Assembly: GCF_900172295.1 (NCBI RefSeq)
Contig: NZ_FWFL01000001.1
Span: forward strand, 124,001-188,000
Source: Roseovarius litorisediminis
Lineage (GTDB): Bacteria > Pseudomonadota > Alphaproteobacteria > Rhodobacterales > Rhodobacteraceae
Direction of reading: 5' to 3'
DNA length: 64,000 nt
Shown here: positions 1 to 7,037 of the stretch, one piece after another
Layout: every line of letters starts with the position of its first letter
Numbering within the stretch: the first letter of the stretch is position 1
The notes under the pieces: generated by a model
What the model was told of the DNA's origin: nothing
What the model saw: the letters and a program-made list of their open reading frames with translations, nothing else
Databases searched by the model: none
Program-made: the position numbers and the translations under genes

Positions 1-590
1 TCGCCATCCACACCGTTTTCCAGAATGTCGCGCGGCAGCATCTGTACCATGCCAATCTCACCTGCCCAGGCGCCGGAGGTACCTGTCGGGCTGAAATCGC
101 CCTGTTCGAAAAGCTCCAGCGCGGCAAACACCTGCGGGCGAAACAGATGCGGGCGGCGGCAATCATGCGCCAGCGTGACCAGAGCATTGAGCGTATTGAA
201 ATCGCCCTGAAACGCGCCAAAATCCGTCTCGAACGCCCAAAAGGCCAGCAAGACACCGCGATCAATGCCATAGTCCCGCGCGATCCGGTCAAACACGGCA
301 TCGTAATTTTTGGCCATTGAGCGGCCCTTGTTCAGGCGGTTTGCGCTGATCAGTCGCCGGGCGAATTCGGAAAAGGGCATTTGAAAAACCCCCTGCCGTC
401 TGTCCGCATTGATCACCCTGACGTCTTGCCGCGCGCTGGCAAAGAACTGGTCAACTGTTGCCCGGTCGTGGCCTTTGGCCACGGCCTCTTGTTTCAGATC
501 GCCAATGAACCCTGAAAAACTGCCTCCGCATTGCGCCAGCGCCGAACCCGCCGTCAAAGCGGCGGCGGCCAATGTGATGATGAAACGCAT
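1..590 (-). CDS. lytic murein transglycosylase (MltB-like), 3' part outside window
   Basis: Reading the minus strand from the ATG at 590 gives a signal peptide (MRFIITLAAAALTAGSALA) and then a mature region of the MltB/SltB lytic transglycosylase type. It contains FARRLISANRLNKGR, the segment LLAFWAFETDFG with the catalytic-type glutamate, and GEIGMVQMLP near the window edge. Enzymes of this family cleave the glycan strands of peptidoglycan in the periplasm, forming 1,6-anhydromuramoyl ends. The reading frame is open to base 1, so the C-terminal half, including any peptidoglycan-binding domain, is not visible. It follows cobD by 45 bases on the same strand, but no functional link is expected. 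Confidence 0.85.
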   Translation of the reverse strand, partial: MRFIITLAAAALTAGSALAQCGGSFSGFIGDLKQEAVAKGHDRATVDQFFASARQDVRVINADRRQGVFQMPFSEFARRLISANRLNKGRSMAKNYDAVFDRIARDYGIDRGVLLAFWAFETDFGAFQGDFNTLNALVTLAHDCRRPHLFRPQVFAALELFEQGDFSPTGTSGAWAGEIGMVQMLPRDILENGVDG

Positions 591-635
591 GGGTCCCCTC
601 GTTACTGGAAAATTCGCGTCAGGTTACGGTTCGCA

Positions 636-1538
636 TCAGCCCAAGACAACCGCGATGGCAACAACCAGCCCAAGCGCGGCGGCCCAGGTGCGCCAAAGTG
701 CGTCGCAGGCGGCGTCGATCTCGGACGGCCCTATCGTTGTCTTTCCGGCCGCATTGACGAAAGGAAAATCGCGCATCTCCCCGTCATAGGATCTTGGCCC
801 GGCCAACGCCACATCCAGCGCGCGTGCCATCGCCGCTTCGGGCCAGCCGGCATTGGGCGAGCGGTGCATCGGCGCCTCGCGCTTAATCTCGACCCATCTG
901 TGCCACAGCCCGTGTGTGGCCACGATCAGCAGAGCCGTAAGTCGCGCAGGCACCATATTCAGCAGGTCGTCAAACCTTGCCGCAGCCCAGCCGAATGCCT
1001 CATAACGTGCGTTGCGATAGCCGATCATGCTGTCAGCAGTGTTGGTGATTTTATACAGCAGCAGCCCCGGCAGGCCCGCAACGGCGAACCAGAAAACCGG
1101 GGCGATCACCCCGTCGCTCAGGTTTTCAGCGGCCGATTCAATCGCCCCTCGCGCCACAGCCGGGCCATCCATTGTCTTGGTGTCGCGGCCCACGATCATG
1201 GCCACCGCGCGTCGCCCGTCAGCCAGTGACAGGCGTAACGCATCTGCCACCGCGCGCACGTGGTTCACCAAAGATCTCTGTGCCAGCAGAACGGCGACCA
1301 CCAGAACCTGCACCATCCCGCCAAGGGTTTGCAGGATCAGCCCCAGCAGTACGGCACCACAGCCCAGCAGGAACATCGCCGCCACCCCCTTGGCGCGCCG
1401 CGTCGTGCCGTGGTTCAGCTTCTGGTCCAGCCAGCCTACTGCGCGTCCCATCACAACGGCCGGATGCGGCACCCGGTCCCACAGCCACTTCGGCTCGCCC
1501 AGAACAGCGTCCAGCAGCATTCCGAACGCCAAAATCAC
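636..1538 (-). CDS. cobD: adenosylcobinamide-phosphate synthase CobD/CbiB
   Basis: A 300-residue integral membrane protein of the CobD/CbiB family. The N-terminus [21 protein letters not shown] and the segments [20 protein letters not shown] and [20 protein letters not shown] are typical of the family. The enzyme attaches the (R)-1-amino-2-propanol (or its phosphate) arm to adenosylcobyric acid in late cobalamin synthesis. The start is a GTG at 1538 with a clear GGAGGC ribosome-binding site 6-11 bases upstream; an internal ATG lies six codons in. Length is normal for the family. The upstream DUF1636 gene is in the same orientation and is often found among cobalamin genes, but no cobalamin riboswitch was recognised in front of either gene. 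Confidence 0.93.
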   Translation of the reverse strand: MILAFGMLLDAVLGEPKWLWDRVPHPAVVMGRAVGWLDQKLNHGTTRRAKGVAAMFLLGCGAVLLGLILQTLGGMVQVLVVAVLLAQRSLVNHVRAVADALRLSLADGRRAVAMIVGRDTKTMDGPAVARGAIESAAENLSDGVIAPVFWFAVAGLPGLLLYKITNTADSMIGYRNARYEAFGWAAARFDDLLNMVPARLTALLIVATHGLWHRWVEIKREAPMHRSPNAGWPEAAMARALDVALAGPRSYDGEMRDFPFVNAAGKTTIGPSEIDAACDALWRTWAAALGLVVAIAVVLG

Positions 1539-1611
1539 AACGTCGCCTCCGGACGGTTGTGCCCGGTGGCCGCACTCAAACCGCCGCCATGATTTCGGCT
1601 ATTGGTCATGA

Positions 1612-1989
1612 TTAGCTTTCGTCACTTTCGGGCAGTGGCGGATGGCGGGTGATGAAATGCCCCTTCACGCCTTGCGGCCATTGCCGGAACGGCACCTGTC
1701 CGCTGTCTGATTGTGCATGCATCTCGGCATAGTCCACAATCGCCGCGGCCGCCTCGGCGCCTGGTTCGAAGTTGCCCAGCGTATAGGTCAGCTTGCCTGC
1801 CGCCTGAATGGCAACGTTGCAGCCATGCTTGCAGCCCATCAGGCACGACACCCGCCGGGTTTTCACGTCGCGCCCCTGTGCGTGCTGTTCGACCAGTTCG
1901 GCCATATCCTCGCCATGGGGACGGCTATGATGCGCCTCGTTCCAGTCGTCGCGTTTGCAGGTGTCACAAATGGTGATCCAGGTTGTCAT
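1612..1989 (-). CDS. DUF1636 family putative metal-binding protein
   Basis: A 125-residue soluble protein starting MTTWITICDTCKRDDW. It has one CxxC pair near the N-terminus (ICDTC) and a second cysteine group in the middle (SCLMGCKHGCNV), a thioredoxin-like ferredoxin arrangement typical of DUF1636. This suggests binding of an iron-sulfur cluster or another metal; the biochemical role is unknown. I chose the ATG at 1989 because the 22 residues upstream of it do not resemble the family. The gene precedes cobD by 73 bases on the same strand, which fits the known association of DUF1636 proteins with cobalamin metabolism. Confidence 0.8.
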   Translation of the reverse strand: MTTWITICDTCKRDDWNEAHHSRPHGEDMAELVEQHAQGRDVKTRRVSCLMGCKHGCNVAIQAAGKLTYTLGNFEPGAEAAAAIVDYAEMHAQSDSGQVPFRQWPQGVKGHFITRHPPLPESDES

Positions 1990-2157
1990 AAAGGCTCCAC
2001 AGGTTAGGACGGCCCTTTCAAGCGGAATTCCGCACAAGAAACAAGCGTCCAGCACGCAAAACGCTCTCGGAAAAAGGATGTTAACGATTTGTTAACACTT
2101 CGGGCCAATCAAAGTAGATGTATATTGCGTAAACCATTTACCTTCGTGACGGTGCCT

Positions 2158-2520
2158 ATGAAAGTTCTGATTGTTGAAAGCGAACCTGCCCTCGGCTGCC
2201 TGTGGCAACGCCACATGCAGCGCCAGGGGTTGGAAGTTCAGCTTGAAACCGAGCAGACCGGCGCCATCGCGGCGCTTGAAATACATAGCTTTGACGTCAT
2301 CGTACTGGACCTGATCCTGAAAACCGGCAGCGCCTTCGCCATCGCCGATCTGGTCAGCTACCGCTACCCGGATACTCAGGTGATCTTTGTCACCAACACG
2401 TCTTTTTTCTCGGATGGATCAATCTTTGCACTCAGCGCCAATGCCTGTGCCTACCTGCAATCCGACACCCCGCCCGAAGACCTGACAGCCTTGGTCGAAC
2501 ATTACGGCAATTCGGTCTGA
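2158..2520 (+). CDS. single-domain response regulator receiver protein
   Basis: A 120-residue stand-alone receiver domain, MKVLIVESEPALG. The phosphorylatable aspartate is in FDVIVLDLIL (about residue 51), and the VTNTS segment supplies the conserved Thr/Ser. The acidic pair near the N-terminus is E-S-E rather than the usual D-D. The lysine normally found before the last helix is replaced by glutamine (ACAYLQSD), so the phosphorylation switch may be altered. There is no output domain. The start at 2158 is preferred over an ATG at 2089 because the intervening residues are not receiver sequence. It stands alone between DUF1636 (divergent) and hydrolase-OsmC (convergent), and the partner kinase is not visible. 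Confidence 0.82.
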   Translation: MKVLIVESEPALGCLWQRHMQRQGLEVQLETEQTGAIAALEIHSFDVIVLDLILKTGSAFAIADLVSYRYPDTQVIFVTNTSFFSDGSIFALSANACAYLQSDTPPEDLTALVEHYGNSV

Positions 2521-2588
2521 GGGCCGGGGCAGGCCTGGGCGGGAATTACCGATTGCCCCGCTTCCACAACCTGCTGCCCGGTTCTGGT

Positions 2589-3800
2589 TCATCCCAGTCT
2601 GGTATCCACCACCGAACTGCGTTCAAGCGTGCGATGCACCGGGCATTTGTCGGCAATTTCCAGCAATTTCGCACGTTGTTCATCGTCCAGATCACCGGTC
2701 AGATGGATCACGCGGATGAACTTGTCCACCTTGGCCTCCGTGTGTGCATCTGCGTCCTGTGCATGCACCTTGTCGTGGCAGACATCCACGCTTATGTGCT
2801 CCAGCGGCCATTTTTTGCGCCGCGCATACATCCGGATGGTCATCGAGGTACACGCCCCCAGCCCTGCTGTCAGGAAACCGTAGGGCGACATGCCCCTGTT
2901 GGCACCGCCATAGGCCAGCGGTTCATCGGCCAGCACATGATGATCCGGGCCTGAATTGACATCCTGCAAAAATCCGTTTGGATCAGCCTCGCTGACGCGG
3001 ACAACACCTTCGGGGGCGCCAGGCGGTGGGGCAGGCGGGTTCAGATCCAGATAACGTGTGACCCAAGCGGCAATCACCTGGGCTGCATATTCCGCATCTG
3101 AGGGGTCGGTGATCAGGTGATCGGCATCGTCCAGCGTGACAAAGCTTTTGGGATGTTTGGCTACCCGAAAAATCTCGGCTGCGTTCTCGATCCCGACGAT
3201 CTGATCGCGCGGGGCGTGCAACACCAGCAACGCCCGGTGCAACCCGGCAATCTCTCCTTCCAGTGTTTCGGCCTTGACGTCATCGACAAACCCCTTGCCG
3301 ATCCGCACAGGCCGTCCACCCAGATTGACCTCGGCCACCCCATCGTTTTCGATCTTGGCCAGCGCATCGCCAAAGTTGTGCGTCACATGCCCAGGGTCAA
3401 ACGGCGCCCCTATGGTCACCACCGCCTTGACGCTGTCGATCTGACGTGCCGCCCCCAGTACGGCCGCCCCGCCCAATGAATGCCCGATTAGCAACGAAGG
3501 CGCCATGCCACGCCCGTCCAGGGCCTCGGCGGCCAACACAAGATCGCGGATATTCGACGTGAACGAAGTGTTTTCAAACTCACCCTTCGAATGCCCCAGC
3601 CCGGTGAAATCGAACCGCATAACCGCAATGCCGGCCCCCGCCAGCCGGGCCGAGATACGTTTCGCCGCCGGAATATCCTTGGAACAGGTAAAACAATGCG
3701 CAAAAAGCGCCGTTGCCAGATGTGGCCCGGCGGGCATATCCAGACGCGCGGCCAGTTCATGACCGGCATGGCCGGTAAAAGTGATACGTTCGGTGGCCAT
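2589..3800 (-). CDS. bifunctional alpha/beta hydrolase/OsmC family protein
   Basis: A 403-residue fusion. Residues 1-250 form an alpha/beta hydrolase with the nucleophile elbow GHSLGG (about residue 108), an FDFTGLGHSKG segment, and a catalytic-type histidine in DDADHLITDP. Residues 270-403 form an OsmC/Ohr-like domain with the two expected cysteines: one in GLGACTSMTIRMYA and one in DKCPVHRTLE. OsmC domains reduce organic hydroperoxides through this cysteine pair; the hydrolase substrate is unknown. The fusion is a recognised architecture in proteobacteria. ATG at 3800 starts MATERITF. It is monocistronic and converges with the response regulator gene. Confidence 0.92.
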   Translation of the reverse strand: MATERITFTGHAGHELAARLDMPAGPHLATALFAHCFTCSKDIPAAKRISARLAGAGIAVMRFDFTGLGHSKGEFENTSFTSNIRDLVLAAEALDGRGMAPSLLIGHSLGGAAVLGAARQIDSVKAVVTIGAPFDPGHVTHNFGDALAKIENDGVAEVNLGGRPVRIGKGFVDDVKAETLEGEIAGLHRALLVLHAPRDQIVGIENAAEIFRVAKHPKSFVTLDDADHLITDPSDAEYAAQVIAAWVTRYLDLNPPAPPPGAPEGVVRVSEADPNGFLQDVNSGPDHHVLADEPLAYGGANRGMSPYGFLTAGLGACTSMTIRMYARRKKWPLEHISVDVCHDKVHAQDADAHTEAKVDKFIRVIHLTGDLDDEQRAKLLEIADKCPVHRTLERSSVVDTRLG

Positions 3801-3958
3801 GACGGCTCCTTTCGACGGTGTTGCCTACAGGGTAAGAAAGCCGGTGACCAAGTGCCACCCCTGTGACAACTGCGTAACGGTAAGGTGAGGTGCCCGAAAT
3901 GTTGAAGTTGTTCTCCGGGTTTGGCCTTAACCCAGCCTCAGGTTTACGGCGAAACCAT

Positions 3959-4102
3959 TTAGCGCCAGAATGCCATCCATTCGATGAGGTCTGCCAGTTT
4001 TCGGCTAAGAAACAGCAGCGCCAAGCCGTCGTTCATAAGCTGGTCCAAGACCAGTGCGCTAAGAATAATCGCACCCAGGGCCAGGGCAATCTTGTTGGTC
4101 AT
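3959..4102 (-). CDS. small membrane protein, 47 residues, unknown function
   Basis: A short reading frame, MTNKIALALGAIILSALVL..., ending in WMAFWR. Residues 4-20 form one hydrophobic helix, followed by DQLMNDGLALLFLSRKLADL. The ATG at 4102 is preceded by GGAGTG at a workable distance on the minus strand. I believe similar 45-50 residue proteins occur in other Rhodobacteraceae genomes, but this is from memory and no function is known to me. It lies 59 bases downstream of the membrane LuxR-type gene on the same strand and could be the last gene of that operon. Confidence 0.6.
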   Translation of the reverse strand: MTNKIALALGAIILSALVLDQLMNDGLALLFLSRKLADLIEWMAFWR

Positions 4103-4161
4103 GATCGGGCACACTCCGTCAACCTAAACGCGCGCCTTGATGCCAGAGTGGCCTCTTGCTG

Positions 4162-4695
4162 TCACGCTTGTTGTTTGACCTCTAAAACATTGTCCTTAAC
4201 CAGAGGTGTCTCAAACAGATCTTCGATCAGAAGACCGACGAGTGCCCCGCGCCCGGTAACGCCGGCTTTGCGGTATATCCCGTTGAGATGGGATTTTACC
4301 GTACCCTCGGCAGAGCCGCGTAGCGCCGCAATTTCAGGGATCGACAGGCCCTTGATGGTAAAGTTTGCCACATCCTGTTCGGCCGGTGTCAGTTTCCAGC
4401 GGTCGAAATGGCCCTGAATAATGTCGTGAAACGCGCCCGCTGCCACCGATACCTGACGTTCCAGATGCGACTTGCGCCGCAGCAGGGTCATCAGGTAGCG
4501 GGTTTCGAACATTACCGCGGCAATCAGGCACAGGGCGGCCATCGCTTCGATTGCAATATGCAGATTGGCCAAAGCACCTATGCCTTCGGGGCGCGCATCT
4601 TCCAGCACATCCCACAGGAAAAAGGTGACGCAGATAGCCTGTATCAGAATCAGTGCAAACAACGCGACAGGTTTGTTTGGATTGGCGTGGATCAT
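4162..4695 (-). CDS. membrane-anchored LuxR-type HTH regulator
   Basis: A 177-residue protein. Two hydrophobic segments (about residues 9-29 and 44-66) precede a short linker and a C-terminal LuxR/NarL-type helix-turn-helix (about 100-165). That domain has the signatures LTPAEQDVANFTIKGLSIPEIA and GTVKSHLNGIYRKAGV. There is no receiver or ligand-binding domain, so the DNA-binding domain appears tethered directly to the inner membrane. Its ATG lies in a four-base overlap with the stop of the upstream cytochrome b gene, indicating translational coupling. The context suggests a regulator that senses membrane or redox state through its neighbour; this is inference. Confidence 0.8.
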   Translation of the reverse strand: MIHANPNKPVALFALILIQAICVTFFLWDVLEDARPEGIGALANLHIAIEAMAALCLIAAVMFETRYLMTLLRRKSHLERQVSVAAGAFHDIIQGHFDRWKLTPAEQDVANFTIKGLSIPEIAALRGSAEGTVKSHLNGIYRKAGVTGRGALVGLLIEDLFETPLVKDNVLEVKQQA

Positions 4696-5231
4696 CTCAC
4701 CAGATTTATGTCATCCGGTACCGATTTAACACCTGTTATCATGGCACGTGGCAGGTTAACGCCTGTGCGGCGGCTTTCCCACAAGACGGCGGCGATATGC
4801 GCGATGATTGACAGTTCGGCCCAGTGCACGAAAACCTCGTGTGCTTCTTCCACCCATTCGACGCCCCAGAAAATATCTGTTGTCATCAGGTGACCGGTCA
4901 GGCCAATCAGCAGCATTGACGCCAGTATATTAAAGATCATCAGCGCCCCAAGCGGGGAATGCCCCAGATGCGTGCGTCTGCGCCGGGTCGCGATATCAGA
5001 AATCTGCCCGATGACCTCGGCCTTGCCGGGGGTGAAACTGGTAAATTGTGCACTGTCAGGCCCAACAAAGCCCCAGAGCGTCCGCAGCAGAACAAGGGCG
5101 ACAATCGCATAGCCCACCCATTCGTGTATCTTGCTGTCATCATCCAGGATAAGAGCGTTTGCGGTAAATCCCGCAACCAATGACCAGTGAAAAACCCGGA
5201 CCAGCGGATCCCAAATTTTATAGCTTTTCAT
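4692..5231 (-). CDS. cytochrome b561-family (cytochrome b/b6 domain) protein
   Basis: A 179-residue membrane protein with four hydrophobic helices. Histidines fit the heme ligands of the bacterial b561/Ni-hydrogenase cytochrome b type: FHW at about residue 15, HEW at about 36, GHLM at about 113 and IIAHIAAV near 150. Such proteins pass electrons between quinol and periplasmic partners. The start is ATG at 5231 (MKSYKIWDPLVRVFHW). It sits between a PepSY-domain secreted protein upstream and a membrane LuxR-type regulator that overlaps its stop codon, so the three probably form one operon. The physiological electron partner is unknown. Confidence 0.87.
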   Translation of the reverse strand: MKSYKIWDPLVRVFHWSLVAGFTANALILDDDSKIHEWVGYAIVALVLLRTLWGFVGPDSAQFTSFTPGKAEVIGQISDIATRRRRTHLGHSPLGALMIFNILASMLLIGLTGHLMTTDIFWGVEWVEEAHEVFVHWAELSIIAHIAAVLWESRRTGVNLPRAMITGVKSVPDDINLVR

Positions 5232-5299
5232 GTCTATTCTCTATTTTGCGAAAAATTGTGCTGCGCCGGGCCTGCACCCAGGCCCGGCGCATCGGATTA

Positions 5300-5563
5300 T
5301 CAATCGTCAGATTTGGTTTTGACGACATTCAGATCCTTGTCGAAATAGATCTCGAACTTTTCACCATCTTTCATGGCATAGGTTTCGTACATGCCGTCTT
5401 CGGTTTTGACTTTGCGAACCTCATAACCCTGGTCGGCCAGGTTGGTTTTGATCTGTTCTACGACAGCCGCGTCCGGGGTGCCCGAGATCTCGCTGCTGGT
5501 CGCCAGAGTGGTTGTTGCCGTGCCGGCCAGAATAGCGAGCGAAAGAGCGATGATGCGTTTCAT
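5300..5563 (-). CDS. PepSY domain-containing periplasmic protein
   Basis: An 87-residue secreted protein. Residues 1-21 are a signal peptide (MKRIIALSLAILAGTATTT). The remainder is one PepSY-like alpha/beta unit containing VVEQIKTNLADQGYEVRKVK and FEIYFDKDLNVVKTKSDD. PepSY domains commonly act as small ligand or inhibitor modules and often accompany membrane cytochrome b proteins, as here. It is the first gene of the likely operon with the cytochrome b and LuxR-type genes; the gap to the cytochrome start is 68 bases. Confidence 0.85.
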   Translation of the reverse strand: MKRIIALSLAILAGTATTTLATSSEISGTPDAAVVEQIKTNLADQGYEVRKVKTEDGMYETYAMKDGEKFEIYFDKDLNVVKTKSDD

Positions 5564-5708
5564 GTAGTCATTCCTTTCAGTGGGGGATGCAGCGTCTGAT
5601 GCTGCAGTGACTGCTACATGAACCTTTCCGAAAACTTACAATATCGGTCAAAGGTTTATCCGTTGCTTTCTGCAACTATGGTTGAGACGGTTTTTGCCGA
5701 CCGGGCAT

Positions 5709-5743
5709 AAAAAAACCCCGATACCGCCGAGGGTACCGGGGTT
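5709..5743 (-). terminator. rho-independent terminator of gap
   Basis: On the minus strand the sequence reads AACCCCGGTACC, a CTCGGC loop, GGTATCGGGGTT and then a run of T. That is a ten-base stem with one mismatch followed by a U-tract, about 30 bases after the gap stop codon. Confidence 0.9.
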
Positions 5744-5770
5744 GAAATACTATTCAGGGTTGTCGGCGGA

Positions 5771-6772
5771 TTATCGCAGACTTCCCATTGCCACGGCGAC
5801 ATCGGCCATGCGGCACGAGAAACCCCATTCGTTGTCGTACCAGGCCAGTACCCGTACCAGACGGCCACCGATCACCTTGGTCTGCTCGGGCGCGAAGATC
5901 GAGCTTTCTTCGGTATGATTGAAATCGATCGAAACCTTGGGCTCGGGGTCATAGCCCAGCACACCTTTCATCGGCCCTGCTGCGGCTTCGGCGACGATCT
6001 GATTCACGTCGGCCTCGGTCACATCCTTTTTCGCGATAAAAGTAAGGTCAACCGCCGAGACATTCGCGGTAGGTACCCGGATGGCCGATCCGTCAAGCTT
6101 GCCTTTCAGCGCCGGAAGAACCTCACCCAATGCCTTGGCCGCACCGGTCGAGGTAGGGATCATCGACATGGCGGCAGCGCGGGCGCGATACAGATCCTTG
6201 TGGCGGCGGTCCAGCGTCGGCTGGTCGCCGGTATAGGCGTGGATCGTTGTCATGATACCCGATTCAATGCCGATGCCTTCGTGTAGAACCTTGGCCACCG
6301 GCGCCAGACAGTTGGTGGTGCACGATCCGTTCGAGATCATCCGCTCACCAGCCTGCAGTTCGGCGTCGTTCACGCCAAAAACCACAGTACGGTCGACGTT
6401 CTTGCCGGGGGCCGACAGCAGAACCTTGCCGGCGCCACGTTCAAGGTGCTTGCTGGCTTTTTCGCCGTCGTTGAATTTACCGGTACATTCCAGAACCACA
6501 TCAACACCGGACCAGTCCAGCTCGTCCATGTCATAGGTCGAAAACATCTGCATCGGGCCGCGGCCCAGATCCATCGTACCATCGCCAAGGGTAATCTCGT
6601 TGGCGAAACGACCGTGTACGCTGTCATATTTGATCAGGTGGGCGGCGGTTTCCAGCGGGCCGGTCGCGTTGACCTTGACGACCTTGATGTCGCTGCGGCT
6701 GCTCTGAGCAATATGGGCAAGGGTGCAACGGCCGATCCGGCCAAAGCCGTTGATACCGACGGTGATGGTCAT
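5771..6772 (-). CDS. gap: type I glyceraldehyde-3-phosphate dehydrogenase
   Basis: A 333-residue NAD(P)-dependent GAPDH that interconverts glyceraldehyde 3-phosphate and 1,3-bisphosphoglycerate in glycolysis and gluconeogenesis. The Rossmann motif INGFGRIGR opens the protein, the catalytic cysteine is in SNGSCTTNCLAP, the catalytic histidine is in TIHAYTGDQ, and the C-terminus has WYDNEWGFSCRM. The start is ATG at 6772. Its own terminator follows. tkt lies in the same orientation about 2.9 kb upstream, separated by two plus-strand genes of unknown function. Confidence 0.97.
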   Translation of the reverse strand: MTITVGINGFGRIGRCTLAHIAQSSRSDIKVVKVNATGPLETAAHLIKYDSVHGRFANEITLGDGTMDLGRGPMQMFSTYDMDELDWSGVDVVLECTGKFNDGEKASKHLERGAGKVLLSAPGKNVDRTVVFGVNDAELQAGERMISNGSCTTNCLAPVAKVLHEGIGIESGIMTTIHAYTGDQPTLDRRHKDLYRARAAAMSMIPTSTGAAKALGEVLPALKGKLDGSAIRVPTANVSAVDLTFIAKKDVTEADVNQIVAEAAAGPMKGVLGYDPEPKVSIDFNHTEESSIFAPEQTKVIGGRLVRVLAWYDNEWGFSCRMADVAVAMGSLR

Positions 6773-7037
6773 GGGATGTCTCCTGCGAGCGTGAAGTTGC
6801 CTGCGATATAGACCTACGGGCGGTGTGCCGAAAGGTGAAAATCACCAAAACACATGCTGCTAGCGTTAACCGTTATCGCAAAAGGCGGGTTTTTCCCGGG
6901 TCACGGGCAGGCTTTGGCACTGTTGCCTGGGTGGACTGGGCCGGGTGGGGCTCTCCTGACTCGGCTGTTTATCGCAAAATGTGCTATGATGCGTGGCATA
7001 GTTGAAATAGCCGAAAGGCGTTCGAAGGTAAATAAAT

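Noticed and set aside
1990-2088. Cobalamin riboswitch in front of DUF1636-cobD
   Set aside because: The gap is under 170 bases and I could not find a B12-box-like core; the operon may be controlled elsewhere.
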